Assembly (NCBI RefSeq): GCF_016801865.2
Contig: NC_068939.1
Span: 126,803,105-126,867,104 of the forward strand
Reading direction: 5' to 3'
Length of the DNA stretch: 64,000 bases
From: Culex pipiens pallens
Taxonomy: Eukaryota; Arthropoda; Insecta; Diptera; Culicidae
Below are positions 1 to 55,874 of the stretch, piece by piece. Each line of letters begins with the position of its first letter. The stretch's first letter is position 1. Under the pieces are notes generated by a model. That model was not told the origin of the DNA and made no database searches. It saw only the letters and a program-made list of their open reading frames with translations. The translations under genes were made by a program, and so were the position numbers.

Positions 1-147
1 ACCACAATTGGCGCATGACTTGCATAATGAAATTGCTCTTTCACACAAAATGCACGTGCATTTTAAATTGACCCTCCGAAAAAAAAATCCCCTCACTTAA
101 GATGCACTTAAATTAGATTAATTAATCAAGGTTATTTTTCCCCGTAG

Positions 148-1670
148 AAAATTCTCAACACCCAATCGTACGCGGACAAGTCCAGCGACTACGACAAGGT
201 GGCCGAATGGATCGGCCACGGACTGCTCGTCTCCAAGGGCGAAAAGTGGTTCCAGCGGCGAAAGGTCCTCACGCCCGGCTTCCACTTCCGGATACTGGAA
301 AGCTTCGTGCGGGTGTTCAACGAGCACAGTGACGTGTTCTGCCAAAAGTTGGCCACCTTGCAGGGCTCCGAAGTGGACATTTTCCCCCGCCTCAAGCTGT
401 TCACACTGGACGTCCTGTGCGAAACAGCCCTCGGCTATCGGTGCAACTCACAGACGGAGGATCCGGCCTATCCGCGAGCCGTTGACGAGATCATGTCCAT
501 CCTGAACTGGCGCTTTTTCAACCCGTTCGCCAGCATTGATGTGTTGTTTCGGTTTACCAAGCAGTACAAGCGGTTCCACCAGTTGATTCGGGAGACGCAT
601 CGCTTCACGCTGGACATTATCAACGAGCGGAGAAGGGAAGCCAGCAGGGCGGCGGAGGTGGACGAGGACGAGGACCTGCGGGATGATGGCGGATGTGGGA
701 CTAGGAAGAAGAAGCTGGCCTTGTTGGATATACTGCTGGGGGCGACGATCGATGGGAAGCCGCTGTCCGATGATGATATTAGAGAAGAGGTTGATACGTT
801 TACGTTTGCGGTGAGTGTGTCATGTGTAATTTCACATATTCTACACATTTATACAAAATAACATTGAAAAGATAATCTTCAATTTTAGCTTTTTTAATAA
901 CCTTCCTAAGCTAAACTTTTATTAACTTTGAAACTTGATTTTCGGATACTTTCAGGGTCACGATACCTCAGCATCAGCGCTGACCTTCATTCTGTACAAC
1001 ATCGCAAAACACCCGGAGATCCAGCAGCGAATGTACGACGAGATTGTCGAAGTTGTCGGACCAGACTCTACGGAACTCACGTTACAGTAATTTGCTCTTT
1101 CAATTTGAAATCAACATGAATAATCCAAATTTCACTTTTCTCTAAACAGCACCCTAAACGAACTCCGCTTTCTCGACCTAGTCATCAAGGAATCCCTTCG
1201 GATGTTTCCACCGGTTCCGATGATCGCTCGCCACGCCACGGAACGGACCGAAATCGAGGGGAGCGTCATCCCGGTCGGCACCATCGTTGGCGTGGACATT
1301 TTCGAAATGCACCGTGACTCGGACTACTTTGAGGACGCCGAACGGTTCAATCCGGACCGCTTTGAGGCGGTTAGGGAAGCTGGAAAGAGCAACCCGTTTA
1401 CTTACATTCCGTTCAGTGCTGGCAGTAGGAATTGCATCGGTATGAGATTCTTTCTTGCTGAATTTGGATTAAATGTAATTAATTCAACTTATTTCCTCAG
1501 GTCAAAAGTTCGCCCAGTACGAAATCAAGACGGCCGTCACAAAGATCCTCCAGAACTTCACACTGGAACTACCCTCCCCGAACTTTGAGCCCGCCCTCAA
1601 AGCCGAAATCGTACTCAAACCAGCCGGACCGTTGCCAATCCGATTCATCCAACGAAATGCTGCACCTTGA
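148..1670 (+). CDS. Cytochrome P450, CYP4 family (3' part, four exons)
   Basis: This is the C-terminal 417 codons of a microsomal haem-thiolate monooxygenase. The exons are 148-810, 956-1086, 1150-1439 and 1501-1670; every junction has GT/AG and joins in frame. The first exon follows an AG acceptor, so about 90 N-terminal residues, including the membrane anchor, lie before the window. Visible landmarks are the CYP4-style I-helix EEVDTFTFAGHDTSAS (split by intron 1), the K-helix ExxR motif in KESLRMFP, the FNPDRF motif, and the haem loop FSAGSRNCIGQKFA with its cysteine ligand. CYP4 enzymes oxidise fatty acids, pheromones, hormones or xenobiotics in insects; the substrate here cannot be told. 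An acidic and basic insert (roughly EVDEDEDLRDDGG then RKKK) precedes the I-helix. The gene ends 36 bp from the stop codon of the opposing RhoGAP gene. The family call is firm; the subfamily is not assigned. Confidence 0.93.
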
Positions 1671-1917
1671 AACAACAACCAAACTTTAAATGCTAAATCT
1701 CCATCTTTATTTCTCGAATATCTCATCGTAGCGGTCAACCATGGTGATGATGCACTCCCGCGGCACGGCACTGACCGTCTCGAAGCGCTCCGGGCACACG
1801 TCGGTGAGCGTCTCGTTGAAGATGCACGAACTCATCAGCATCGCCAAGCTGAGCGTGTCCATCTCGTTGTCCTCGACGGCGACGACCCTGGTGGAAAAAG
1901 ATATTTGAAATGCTATA

Positions 1918-2862
1918 GGGGAGAGTGGGGAGACTTGATCCCCGGGGACACTTGATCTCAAGCCTGTATCTCGTTAGCATGTGGGTAAAACAATTAGCTT
2001 TGTTTTAGAAAGTTGTGCGAAATGGAGTAAAACTCATTGTAGAAAACAAAGAAAAAAATTAAAAAATGTTTAGATTGAGTTACACACATTTTTCTAAAAA
2101 GTGCTGCAAAAAACTTCCAAGAGATCTTTTTTCTTTGTTTTGATAAGTATAGAAAACACTCAAAAATTATTCAAAAAATATGTTTTATACATGAATTGTT
2201 TGATAAACATATCAACTCCAAAACCCTTACGAATTTGACGGTAAATTTATCCTCAAACTATTTTTACAATCAATTGTTTAAAAAAGTGCGTTTAGGGAGA
2301 CTTGATCCCTGCATTTTTACAGTCACCGGAATCAGCCTCAAGATTTAATAATTGGGCTGGGTTTTCGTACATAGTTTCCTTTAGTATAGTTGTACATAAC
2401 TTACTGCAGTTTGAACCATTTTTCAAAAGTTTTGTAAACAAAAATTACAACAACAAAAAAACAACAAAAATTTTGGTTTAAAAGAGAAAATTTTAAGTTT
2501 TTAAATATTTTGCATGCTAAACTTGTTATATTTTGAACGCAAACGTACAGATTTAATGTGAAATTGCTTTAACTTATAGAAAATTAAAAGTTTGGATGAA
2601 TAAGAAACATTTTGCTTAAGATTTCTTCAAAATGTTGAAAGGGGGATCAAATTACCCCCAACATATTGAAAATGCCGGTTTAAAATATTTTTCCAAAACG
2701 CTTGGCATGATTCGAAGAGTTTATCTGATTAAATACCCTTATCAGCCAAACATAGTTGAATATTTAAGCTTTCAATTCATGCAAAAAGTTCATAGTTTTG
2801 TGAGAAATTGACAGAGTTATGTGCGATACAAAAAAATGGGATCAAGTCTCCCCACTCTCCCC
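1918..2862. mobile_element. TA-flanked MITE with perfect terminal inverted repeats
   Basis: The left end begins GGGGAGAGTGGGGAGAC and the right end is its exact reverse complement; the match runs about 25 bp. A TA dinucleotide abuts both ends (1916-1917 and 2863-2864), as for Tc1/mariner-type target duplications. The 945-bp interior is AT-rich with no coding frame, and the terminal motif is partly repeated inside near 2292-2310. It sits in the last intron of the RhoGAP gene, 31 bp from the acceptor of the terminal exon. The superfamily is inferred from the TA flanks only. Confidence 0.85.
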
Positions 2863-3065
2863 TACCTATTGACAAGATGGCGATGTCTGATGAGTTTGAT
2901 ACCAACGTTTGAAATTTCAAACTAGAATCAGATTGAAACCTGGTTCAATAGATTCTAACAGTATTTTTTGAAATATATAACCTTAAACAAATATAATTAA
3001 TAAAATAAACAAACAAACACATACAATTTTTGTTATTTTTTTTTAACTGGAAAGAAATTTATGAG

Positions 3066-3740
3066 CATGAGCAAAGTAATTTGCCAATGAGCTGCTACTC
3101 CGTTATTGACAGATCAGCTGAAGTTAAACAATGAATCAAAAATGATCAGTGTGAACCAACCATCTTTCTTTGTTTAACCACTGAAGATCCCAACTTTTTT
3201 AGTCAAAACCGGCAACCTCCAGAGAAGCCTGCAGTTCATCGAAAGGGAGGAATGTTAGTCCGATAATTGAAGTTGAAGACTCATCAAGCAAATAGTTTTT
3301 CGCTATATACCTGTTGAAACCGCTTGAGACCGTTGAATCCACAGTATCTCCTTGAAGCATCACGGGATTTATGTTTGTGTGGGTTAGTAGGATAAGGCAC
3401 TGTTTTTTCGATACCGCCCGAGCTACGATTCTATGGGGAGCACTCTCATAACCGACCCGTCGGCGAGCCTTCCGAGCAACGATGCTATGGGAAGGTCTTT
3501 CTGGTTAACACACAAAATCACTCAAGCACAGTTATTTCAATATCTAATAAATGAAATCTTTGTTCCACCTTATTCGAAAAATTTATACGCAATTTACACG
3601 ACGCCGTGCCTTCCGATCAACAATGACATGGAAAGGGCTTTTAAAACCAGCAAACAATTTATTAAGATTACAAAAGCACAAAAAACACCAATTACTCAAC
3701 AAAAATTACTTCCAAGACACGAATAATTCTGTTCTATCCG
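3066..3740 (-). mobile_element. Retroposon copy, probably 5'-truncated (long-TSD family)
   Basis: This stretch is closely similar to most of the complete element at 12449-13372. They share the block starting at TGCCAATGAGCTGCTACTCC, the GAAAGGGAGGAAT segment and the subrepeats around CCGTCGGCGAGCCTTCCGAG. The left edge carries a short GAGCATGAGC tail, the reverse complement of the CATGCT tail, so the element lies on the minus strand. The head seen in the complete copy is missing at the right end. No target duplication is evident. It lies in a RhoGAP intron. Confidence 0.6.
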
Positions 3741-4479
3741 AAACAAGGCTTAAACAGCTGTCCCGAAGTGCGCATCACTTCTGTTGCGCGTAAAATTATG
3801 TTGCAAAAACGTAGTGGTTTGTCGTTAGCGTGTACATCAGCCTGTAGCGCAACAGCTTTGACAGGTTGCACTCTTATTTCGATTTGTGTCTGCTTTCACA
3901 ATAACCTATTGACCAAGTTGTCCGACCCCTAGGTTTTTTCTTTAAGTTAAATTCATTTGCGTTTTTGTGATGTACCCAGAAATCTGCAAAATCTGGCATG
4001 CCTGCTTAAAAATATTTGACTCTTTTGAAAGTTTTTTGTCCTGTCTAAAGAGCGAGTCCACGAACAGGGCATACCCCTTTGTATGGGACGTCGTTTGGAC
4101 CTCACCAATCTGCCTGAAATTTTCAGGGGTTGTTTGTACATATACAACTAGCATCTGGCTAAAATATGAGCACTCAAGGTCAACGGGAAGTGGGGCAAAT
4201 CGGGACACAAAGTTTGAAGGTTCAAAAACGTCAAAAATCTTAAAAAAGGCTATAACTTAGGCAAAATTCAATTTATTTTCAAAATTCAAAATGCATCTGA
4301 AAGAGCATAGAAAATGCAACAAAATGCAGGGAGAAGCATCCCAATTGGTTAAATCTAAAGGATAATTAGCTTAATTTTCAAACTCAAATAAAAAAGTGTT
4401 CCATCCAGATATCAACTCGGTTCGACCTGCAGCTTGTAAGGGACATCTGGTACTACCATCTGAGACTGAGAATGCTTTG
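3741..4479. other. Intronic sequence, no gene seen
   Basis: AT-rich sequence in the last RhoGAP intron. The only open frames are short and have no recognisable domain, codon bias or splice context. I see no inverted repeat or tandem structure here. Confidence 0.5.
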
Positions 4480-5270
4480 GGTAAGGCGAACTGTGGCGAA
4501 CTAAGGCATTGGACGGGTTTTGGGTAAACTGGCGGTTCTAGTCAAAGAACCCGTCGGACGCAGCACAATGCCACCGTTACCAGAAATTCGGCCACGACTC
4601 GCGGAACTGCAACCTCCCGCCCCGCTGTGTGAAGTGCGGTGAATCACACCTCTCTGAGGCAAGTGCACTGCCGTGCAAGGCGGATTTGGGGGACAAGACA
4701 GAGCAAACGAAGGCGCGCATCAAGTGCGCCAACTGTGGAGGTAACCATACCAGCAACTACCGTGGATGCAGCGCACAGAAAAACTACCTCGAGGAGCAGG
4801 AAAAGCGGAAGAAGAAAGCAGCAGCGTCCCACCCTCCTCAGCGAAGCACGAGCGTAACCGTGCCGACAGCTGGTCATTGTACGGTTCCAGCGGATAACTC
4901 AGCGTTCCCTCCTGGATGGGGGGGCAATGCGGCCCAGCAAGAAGTTACCGGGGCAGATCTCTTTACCCTGCCAGAGTTCTTTGCTCTCGCAGGGGAGATG
5001 ATGGCGCGGTTTCGGATCTGCCGTAACAAGGCGGAACAATTCCTGGCCCTTGGGGAGCTGATGATCAAGCACATCTATAAATTTAGTAAGTTTTTTTTTC
5101 CTAATTTTTCTTACTCTTGGTGAAACCTTTATTTACAAGCAATAATTGTTCCAAATTGGATTATGATGTAACACACAGCTGAAAGGAACTCCAAAACTCT
5201 GTAATGTACCTCAAAAGAACTTATTGTATCTTGATTATTCACCAATAAAACCGAATTGAAATTGAAAAAT
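4480..5270 (+). pseudogene. 5'-truncated Jockey-type ORF1 relic with 3' tail
   Basis: Translation matches the C-terminal half of the intact ORF1 at 48372-49772. It has the RTKALDGFWVNWRF segment, then an in-frame TAG near 4536, then three zinc-knuckle modules. The first knuckle has Tyr for its second Cys (CHRYQKFGH); the next ones read CVKCGESHLSEA and CANCGGNHTSNYRGC. The frame ends at 5121, and the following 3' untranslated region matches the other copy up to the A-rich end after ACCAATAAAACCGAATTG. No reverse transcriptase frame lies between ORF1 and the tail, just as in the complete copy. This is therefore a dead copy of an ORF1-only element. Confidence 0.8.
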
Positions 5271-5690
5271 TATTGATTGTGGATGTTGATAAATCAATCG
5301 TTTGTTATAGAAGCAAACAAAAAATGCTCAGCTGCATTGTTTTAGTTTATTTAGCATCGCATAGCGTGATAAAGTCACACAACGATGTCCAATGTCTGAA
5401 TTGAGAGTATTTCGGCGATTGTCCACGCTCCATACAAGAAAGATTTTTTTGTATGGACAATTGTGTATAGTCCCATTCAACTCATTGCATTTGATTTGAT
5501 TTGATTTTATCCGTACTCAACTCATCGTATTTATCCAACTCGGACCAACCACGATGGATAAAAGTACGACTTGGATGAATGAATAAATGAATGAATAAGT
5601 CTCATACCCGCCTGCGGCTTGATCCAGTACACAGGTGTTCGCTTGATCAAACAGTTCGTCATCTTATGTTTAGTAATCTGTATACCCACG
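5271..5690. other. Intronic sequence, no gene seen
   Basis: AT-rich RhoGAP intron sequence with short simple motifs, such as GAATGAATAAATGAATGAAT near 5576. No open frame or element boundary is recognisable. Confidence 0.45.
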
Positions 5691-5692
5691 TA

Positions 5693-5897
5693 GGGAAAAT
5701 ATACCCATTTTAATCACTCTAAGCCGTTTAACCAATTCTCATCACTTTTGCTGTTTTCCGTTATTAAATTAACATTTTCAGATGTATTAACAATGGGGAG
5801 TTGCTTGCTCACTTTTATTTGAGCTATTTATTACTTTGGAACAGTAAAAAAAACTAGGCTGATAATAGAAATAGGCTTTAAAAGGGTATAGATCCCC
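5693..5897. mobile_element. Short TA-flanked MITE
   Basis: The ends are GGGAAAATATACCC at the left and GGGTATAGATCCCC at the right, imperfect inverted repeats flanked by TA (5691-5692 and 5898-5899). They resemble the GGGGAAATCTACCC ends of the larger element at 34888-35809, so the two probably belong to one group. The 205-bp body is AT-rich and non-coding. Confidence 0.65.
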
Positions 5898-6182
5898 TAC
5901 ATAAGTTGTTTTTATGTACGAATTTTGTTGTTACAAATACCAGTGCTTAAATCAAAAGAAGTTTTCCATACCATCCTCAAAGCAAACGGAAATTTGTTAC
6001 GGGCTTAGGGACACATCACAAAGACGCCCTTTTTTTAAAGTATGACTTGTGTTGAAATAATCTTCTAATTGCAACATGTTGAATAAACAACTAAAGAAAA
6101 CAATTAAGGAAAATGTGACCTGATAGTAAACAAATTTGCACAATTCTTAGTGAAAACTCTTCTAAATGACTCTTCTAATCAA

Positions 6183-6322
6183 ACCCAGTCACGACGTTCT
6201 AGCAAGATTCTAGCAGAATTCTTAGAGAGCTGGATATTCTTAGAGCATTCTAGCAGAAATGTTCCACCGTTCTAGCAGGATTCTGACAGAACCAGCTCTG
6301 CTAGAATATTTCGTGACTGGGA
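6183..6322. mobile_element. Small fold-back MITE
   Basis: The ends are CCCAGTCACGA and TCGTGACTGGG, perfect inverted repeats. Inside are several repeats of TTCTAGCAGAATTC-like sequence that can also pair across the element. It ends 18 bp from the donor of the RhoGAP exon at 6341-6434. There is no coding capacity, and the target duplication is unclear. Confidence 0.75.
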
Positions 6323-7319
6323 AGTCATAATGTAACTTACTTTCTGATATGTTTCATCAAATACTGCAACGTTTCCCTCCGTATGTCGTCCAATGAATTG
6401 ACCAGTTCAAGCACTTTCAGCACCCTGTTGTGTACTAAAATTTAAAAATGGCTCATGAACAAAATTGCCCACAAATTCTGTCATCCCAACTCCCTACTCA
6501 TATCCGACGGTCCCGGAATTATTCGATTCAACTGCCACAGTGACACCAGTGGCTCCTTCAGCTCGCGCAAGAACAACTTCAGAATCCCGCACACCTCGTG
6601 CGGACTCTTCTGGCGGCGCAACTTCTTGTAGCTGTCCGCGTTGATGTCGTACCGCAGGTTCTGGATCGTGTTGTGATTCCCCGACACCCGATACAGCCCC
6701 ACCGACTTCATAAACTTGTCGCTGGACTCCACCACCGTCACGCACTCCACGACGATCTTCGGTATCCGCGGGTTGCTCTCGTGCATCTGGACGTCCTCCA
6801 AGAACGTGTTGAAGCAGGCTTCGTCTGAAAGGGTGGTTTGTGTCTTAGCTGGTTATCTCAACAGAAGGCACCACACTTACTTTTGATGATATTTCGCTTC
6901 TCGAGCGCTTCCTTGTCTTCGCGCCGCTTCAGCTTCAAGTACACCAGCAACTTTCCGGCGGTGAAACTCTTCTGCGAGTCCAGCATGCTGTTGTAGTTCT
7001 CCTGCAGTTCCTCGTACGCTTCCTTCAGGTTGCCGTTCTCCGTCTTCAGTCGCACATGGCGGTCCTCCAGGGCTCGATGCTCGCGCTTCAGTGCGTTGTA
7101 CTTCTCCATCAGCTCTTGGTGCTGCGTCTGCAAATATCGGTACTGGTCCAGCACGCTGACGCCCGCCGATGATCCCGTCACCGACTGGAAAGTAGAGGTC
7201 ATGAATCACCGTTCTCAAGAATACTTCAAAGAAACTACACACCCTAGACTCGCGGGACGCCGTCGACGACTGCTGACGTGTTCTGAAAGGGTAGAACAAA
7301 ACAAGATTTGAGTTCAAAC

Positions 7320-7463
7320 CGTTCCCGAGACTTCCCCCGAATGTAACAACTTCTTCGTAGCGGTAGCCGAACGGTTGGTGAACCCGTCCAAAAAGTTCCT
7401 CGGACGCTGCTTTGACGGTGGCTGGTCGGTTCGAGGGCCGTCACGGGAACCGTGTCCGGCCAT
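7320..7463 (-). CDS. Candidate alternative first coding exon of the RhoGAP gene
   Basis: On the minus strand an ATG at 7463 opens a 48-codon frame beginning MAGHGSRDGPRTDQPPSKQR. It ends at a possible GT donor (ACG then GTTTGA) in phase 0, which matches the phase of the acceptor at 7184. Splicing there would skip the 40-bp exon 7282-7243. The stretch 7320-7615 is GC-rich and codon-like against an AT-rich background, as expected of a promoter-proximal exon and 5' UTR. The donor is weak, so this remains a candidate; it could also be an unrelated unique segment. Confidence 0.3.
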
Positions 7464-7619
7464 GGTGAAATGGAACTCTCGAAGGATAAGCGTTGATAAG
7501 CCCTTTCTAGGTGGGTTCCGCGACGACTACCTTGTGGATGTACCGTTCAAAGACTTTCGTACACAAGGCGTCGGCTGTGTTGGAGGGTTTATCTTATCGC
7601 GAAACTTAGAAGCGTAAAT

Positions 7620-8040
7620 TTATGCTAGATAGTGATTGGAATTCATTGCGAGGGGTGTGTCGAGTGATGTGAGTGTATTTAATAAAAAAAATCTCGAAAC
7701 AAAATTTAAAAAAAAATCAACGACGAAAACTTAAGGCCATGCTGATTATGAAAGTGTTAGAAGACTGTCCCGAAATTTGGTTCAATTTGGTTGCCGGAGT
7801 TTCGAGTTATAATTGAAAATGTAAACAGCAAGTGTGTCAAAATAGCACGATCTAACCGGAACTACATTGCATGTAAAGAGTGATAACATTGCATGTTGGC
7901 AAAAAAAGAATCAATGAATCGAAGATTGGTTTTAGTCACGATAAGACACTAGATTTGACTGACTATGCCTATACGAAGAATCATTGAAAAAACTATTTCC
8001 ATTTAAGGATCTATTATGTTTTATTCTGATGAATCCTGAC
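7620..8040. other. Intergenic or intronic sequence, no gene seen
   Basis: AT-rich sequence between the candidate RhoGAP exon and a small possible terminal exon. No convincing open frame or repeat structure. Confidence 0.4.
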
Positions 8041-8043
8041 CAG

Positions 8044-8158
8044 TTCAGCTGAGCTGTGGCGCATTTTCTCCGAGTTCATCGCAAGGTTCAAGACCTACAA
8101 GACCCGCTTTGATCAAGTAACCCTCGTCAGTTGCATGATCTCCAAGTATCGAGTGTAA
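8044..8158 (+). CDS. Possible terminal exon of an unidentified gene, or a gene fragment
   Basis: After a CCAG acceptor-like site the frame reads SAELWRIFSEFIARFKTYK and continues to a TAA at 8156-8158, giving 37 residues. The codons and composition (aromatic and basic amphipathic helix) look protein-like, and an AATAAA follows at 8240-8245. No upstream exon was found and I do not recognise the family. It could be a relic of a retroposed gene. Confidence 0.2.
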
Positions 8159-8599
8159 GGAGTTGTATTTGATGTGTATTATATATTAACCGTTGATCGA
8201 TCCTCGGTCCTAACCTGGTTGTAGCACCTAAGCGAACCTAATAAAATAAGTTCAGAATAAAAAAAGATATCAAACAACAAAACAATTTAAACTCCATATT
8301 TGTAAACACTATTCGAATGACATTTTTAACTTGTGGAATCTGGCAATCTTCATTCATCACTATCACAACTTGTTATTCAATTGTTTAAAAAAAACACACT
8401 GATCCATGTTACAAGGTGTATTGAAGCTATGGATACCTGCTTCGGAGGAAATCTTGAAATTATGGTAACAGTCATTTGAACAGTGAAGTGATCATTGATC
8501 TCAAGCATGGTGGAGCTTCACCAGAAGATAACAGAAATATATCTTTAGCAGTGCTCATCTTGACTATCATTAAGGCAAGTTGAAGTCCGTTTTTGAAGA

Positions 8600-9105
8600 G
8601 ACTATCCTGAAAATAAATTTGAACGTAATTTGAACGTCGCTACCGCAACTTGTTGCTCAGTGATTTAAACGTCGTCTGATCTGCCCTAACTTCCCGCTAC
8701 TGAAACACAACTTCTCCAATCAACACTTTTGACATTCCACTTCACCTTCACTTTCTTGTTTTGTTCGCATCGCGAGAGAATATCAAGATTTTCTCTCTCT
8801 TCACACGCTCTCTCTTTTTCCACTGGCAGCTGACAAACTAATTTTTCCTCTTGGTGCCAGAAGTGAAGTGAGTGTCAAACATCCAAACCAGCCCACGTCG
8901 TCGAGTCGTCGTTCAGCGAAAAAAAAACCTCGGTCCGTCGGAGCAGATTCCGTCGTTCCGGAAGTGTTTTCCGCCGCGCGTGGCGCCGTTTTCCCTCCCG
9001 TGGAGAACTGGCCTGTTAGAGTGCTCTGGTGAAGAAGTGAGCGTTTTGTGTGTGTCGCGAAACCGTTCCTTTCTCCGGGAAAGGGGGGGCAACGTAGACA
9101 CCATA
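8600..9105 (+). promoter_or_regulatory. svr 5' UTR and upstream region
   Basis: The GC content rises toward the svr start codon. The frame of svr is open upstream to 8872, but that part is Arg- and Ser-rich without family similarity and lies before the signal peptide, so I read it as 5' UTR. No clear TATA box is seen. A run of CTCTCTC and TTTTCTC motifs lies at 8780-8820. The transcription start was not located. Confidence 0.4.
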
Positions 9106-53606
<44,501 letters not shown>

Positions 53607-53647
53607 GTGAGTATTGATTTGAGATTGTTTTGTAATTATTTGTAATT

Positions 53648-55145
53648 GGGTAATTCTCCGACAACTCACACAGCAGTTGCCCCGACCCCTCTTCGATTTG
53701 CGTGAAACTTTGTCCTAAGGGGTAACTTTTGTCCCTGATCACGAATCCGAGGTCCGTTTTTTGATATCTCGTGACGGAGGGGCGGTACGACCCCTTCAAT
53801 TTTTGAACATGCGAAAAAAGAGGTATTTTTCAATAATTTGCAGCCTGAAACGGTGATGAGATAGAAATTTGGTGTCAAAGGGACTTTTATGTAAAATTAG
53901 ACGCCCGATTTGATGGCGTACTCAGAATTCCGAAAAAATGTATTTTTCATCGAAAAAAAAAATACTAAAAACGTTTTAAAAATTCTCCCATTTTCCGTTA
54001 CTCGACTGTAAATTTTTTTGGAACATGTCATTTTATGGGAAATTTAATGTACTTTTCGAATTTACGTTGACCCAGAAGGGTCATTTTTTCATTTAGAACA
54101 AAAATTTTCATTTTAAAATTTCGTGTTTTTTCTAACTTTGCAGGATTATTTTTTAGAGTGTAACAATGTTCTACAAAGTTGTAGAGCAGACAATTACAAA
54201 AATTTTGATATATAGACATAAGGGGTTTGCTTATAAACATCACGAGTTATCGTGATTTTACGAAAAAAAGTTTTGAAAAAGTTGGTCGTCATCGATTATG
54301 GCCGTTCATGCTCACCTGCGACAGACACGGACGGCGAAACAAAGAGAAACGTAAAAAGTAACTTTTTCAAAACTTTTTTTGTAAAATCGCGATAACTCGT
54401 AATGTTTATAAGCAAACCCCTTAATTTAATTGTCTGCTCTACAACTTTGTAGAACATTGTTACACTCTAAAAAATAATCCTGCAAAGTTAGAAAAAACAC
54501 GAAATTTTAAAATGAAAATTTTTGTTCTAAATGAAAAAATGACCCTTCTGGGTCAATGTAGATTCGAAAAGCACATTAAATTTCCCATAAAATGACATGT
54601 TCCAAAAAATTTTACAGTCGAGTAACGGAAAATGATCCTGCAAAGTTAGAAAAAACACGAAATTTTAAAATGAAAATTTTTGTTCTAAATGAAAAAATGA
54701 CCCTTCTGGGTCAATGTAGATTCGAAAAGCACATTAAATTTCCCATAAAATGACATGTTCCAAAAAATTTTACAGTCGAGTAACGGAAAATGGGATTTTT
54801 AATCGTTTTAAAACGTTTTTAGTGTTTTTTTCGATGAAAAATACGTTTTTTCGGAATTCTGAGTACGCCATCAAATTGGACGTCTAATTTTACATAAAAG
54901 TCCCTTTGACACCAAATTTCTATCTCATCACCGTTTCTGACTGCAAATTATTGAAAAATACCTCTTTTTTCGCATGTTCAAAAATGGAAGGGGTCGTACC
55001 GCCCCTCCGTCACGAGATATCAAAAAACGGACCTCGGATTCGTAATCAGGGACAAAAGTTACCCCTTAGGACAAAGTTTCACGCAAATCGAAGAGGGGTC
55101 AGGGCAACTTTTCCCGATTTCGTGTGAGTTGGTAGAGAATTACCC
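53648..55145. mobile_element. Fold-back element with internal duplication
   Basis: The ends GGGTAATTCTC and GAGAATTACCC pair, and the arms match over about 650 bp: TATCTCGTGACGGAGGGGCG pairs with CGCCCCTCCGTCACGAGATA. The middle is near 54320. In the right arm a block of about 158 bp starting ATCCTGCAAAGTTAG occurs twice in tandem (about 54476-54633 and 54635-54790). It starts 41 bp after the donor at 53606. Non-coding; the small frame found in each arm is the same repeat. Confidence 0.8.
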
Positions 55146-55159
55146 AAATGTCAGTGACT

Positions 55160-55590
55160 TGAACCATCACAAACCAAGGGTTGATTTTCTCAAACCTAAA
55201 AGTCATCACATTATAAAGATGATAGAGGTAATTTTTAAGTGGGAGGATCAAGTGAAATATCTTGGTCTTGCTTTTGACAAAAACCTTACTCTACAAAACA
55301 CAAAAACCTTACATTGAAAGTATACAGGTCAAATGTAACAAATATATTAAATGTTTGTATCCACTTATAAACAGGAATTCTAGACTTTGTCTCAAGAATA
55401 AACTGTTAATTTATAAACAAATTTTCAGTCCTGCCATGCTGTATGCTGTGCCGATCTGGACAAGCTGTTGCTTAACCAGAAAGAAAAAAACTTCAGAGGA
55501 TTCAGAACAAAATTCTGAAATTTCCTCCCTGGTTCAGCACCAGTAAACTTCGTCAATTAGCCGAAATTGACACTTTGAGATAGCAGAAGT
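55160..55590 (+). pseudogene. Decayed non-LTR reverse transcriptase fragment
   Basis: Translation in two frames gives WEDQVKYLGLAFDKNLTLQN, then KYIKCLYPLINRNSRLCLKN, LLIYKQIFSPAMLYAVPIW and, further on, LRQLAEIDTL. This is the post-catalytic thumb region of Jockey-clade reverse transcriptases. At least two frameshifts interrupt it. It lies directly before the satellite array. Confidence 0.7.
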
Positions 55591-55640
55591 TATCTTGCAA
55601 GTACTAAAGAAGTTATCTTGCAAGTACTAAAAATCAAAAA

Positions 55641-55690
55641 ACATCGCTGCAAGATAACTTTTTAGCACAGAAGTTATCTTGCAGCGATGT
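55641..55690. repeat. Perfect 20-bp hairpin at the satellite entrance
   Basis: 55641-55660 (ACATCGCTGCAAGATAACTT) and 55671-55690 are exact reverse complements with a 10-base loop. The inner part is the GCAAGATAACTT core of the satellite. Between 55590 and 55870 the core occurs in both orientations. Confidence 0.9.
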
Positions 55691-55874
55691 TTTTTTCTAA
55701 AATCATCGAATCTGTAAGATAACTTTCTGCAAGATAACTTCAGCTCAAAAATGCGAGATAACTTTCTGCAAGATAACTTCAGTTCTATTTCTGCAAGGTA
55801 ACTTCAGCTCGATTTTTGCAAAATAACTTTCTTCAAGGTAATTACAGCTCATTTTTTTGCAAGGCAATTTTTTG

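Noticed and set aside
8872..9105. Upstream extension of the svr start to an ATG at 8872
   Set aside because: The signal peptide begins at 9106; the extra residues would precede it and show no family similarity.
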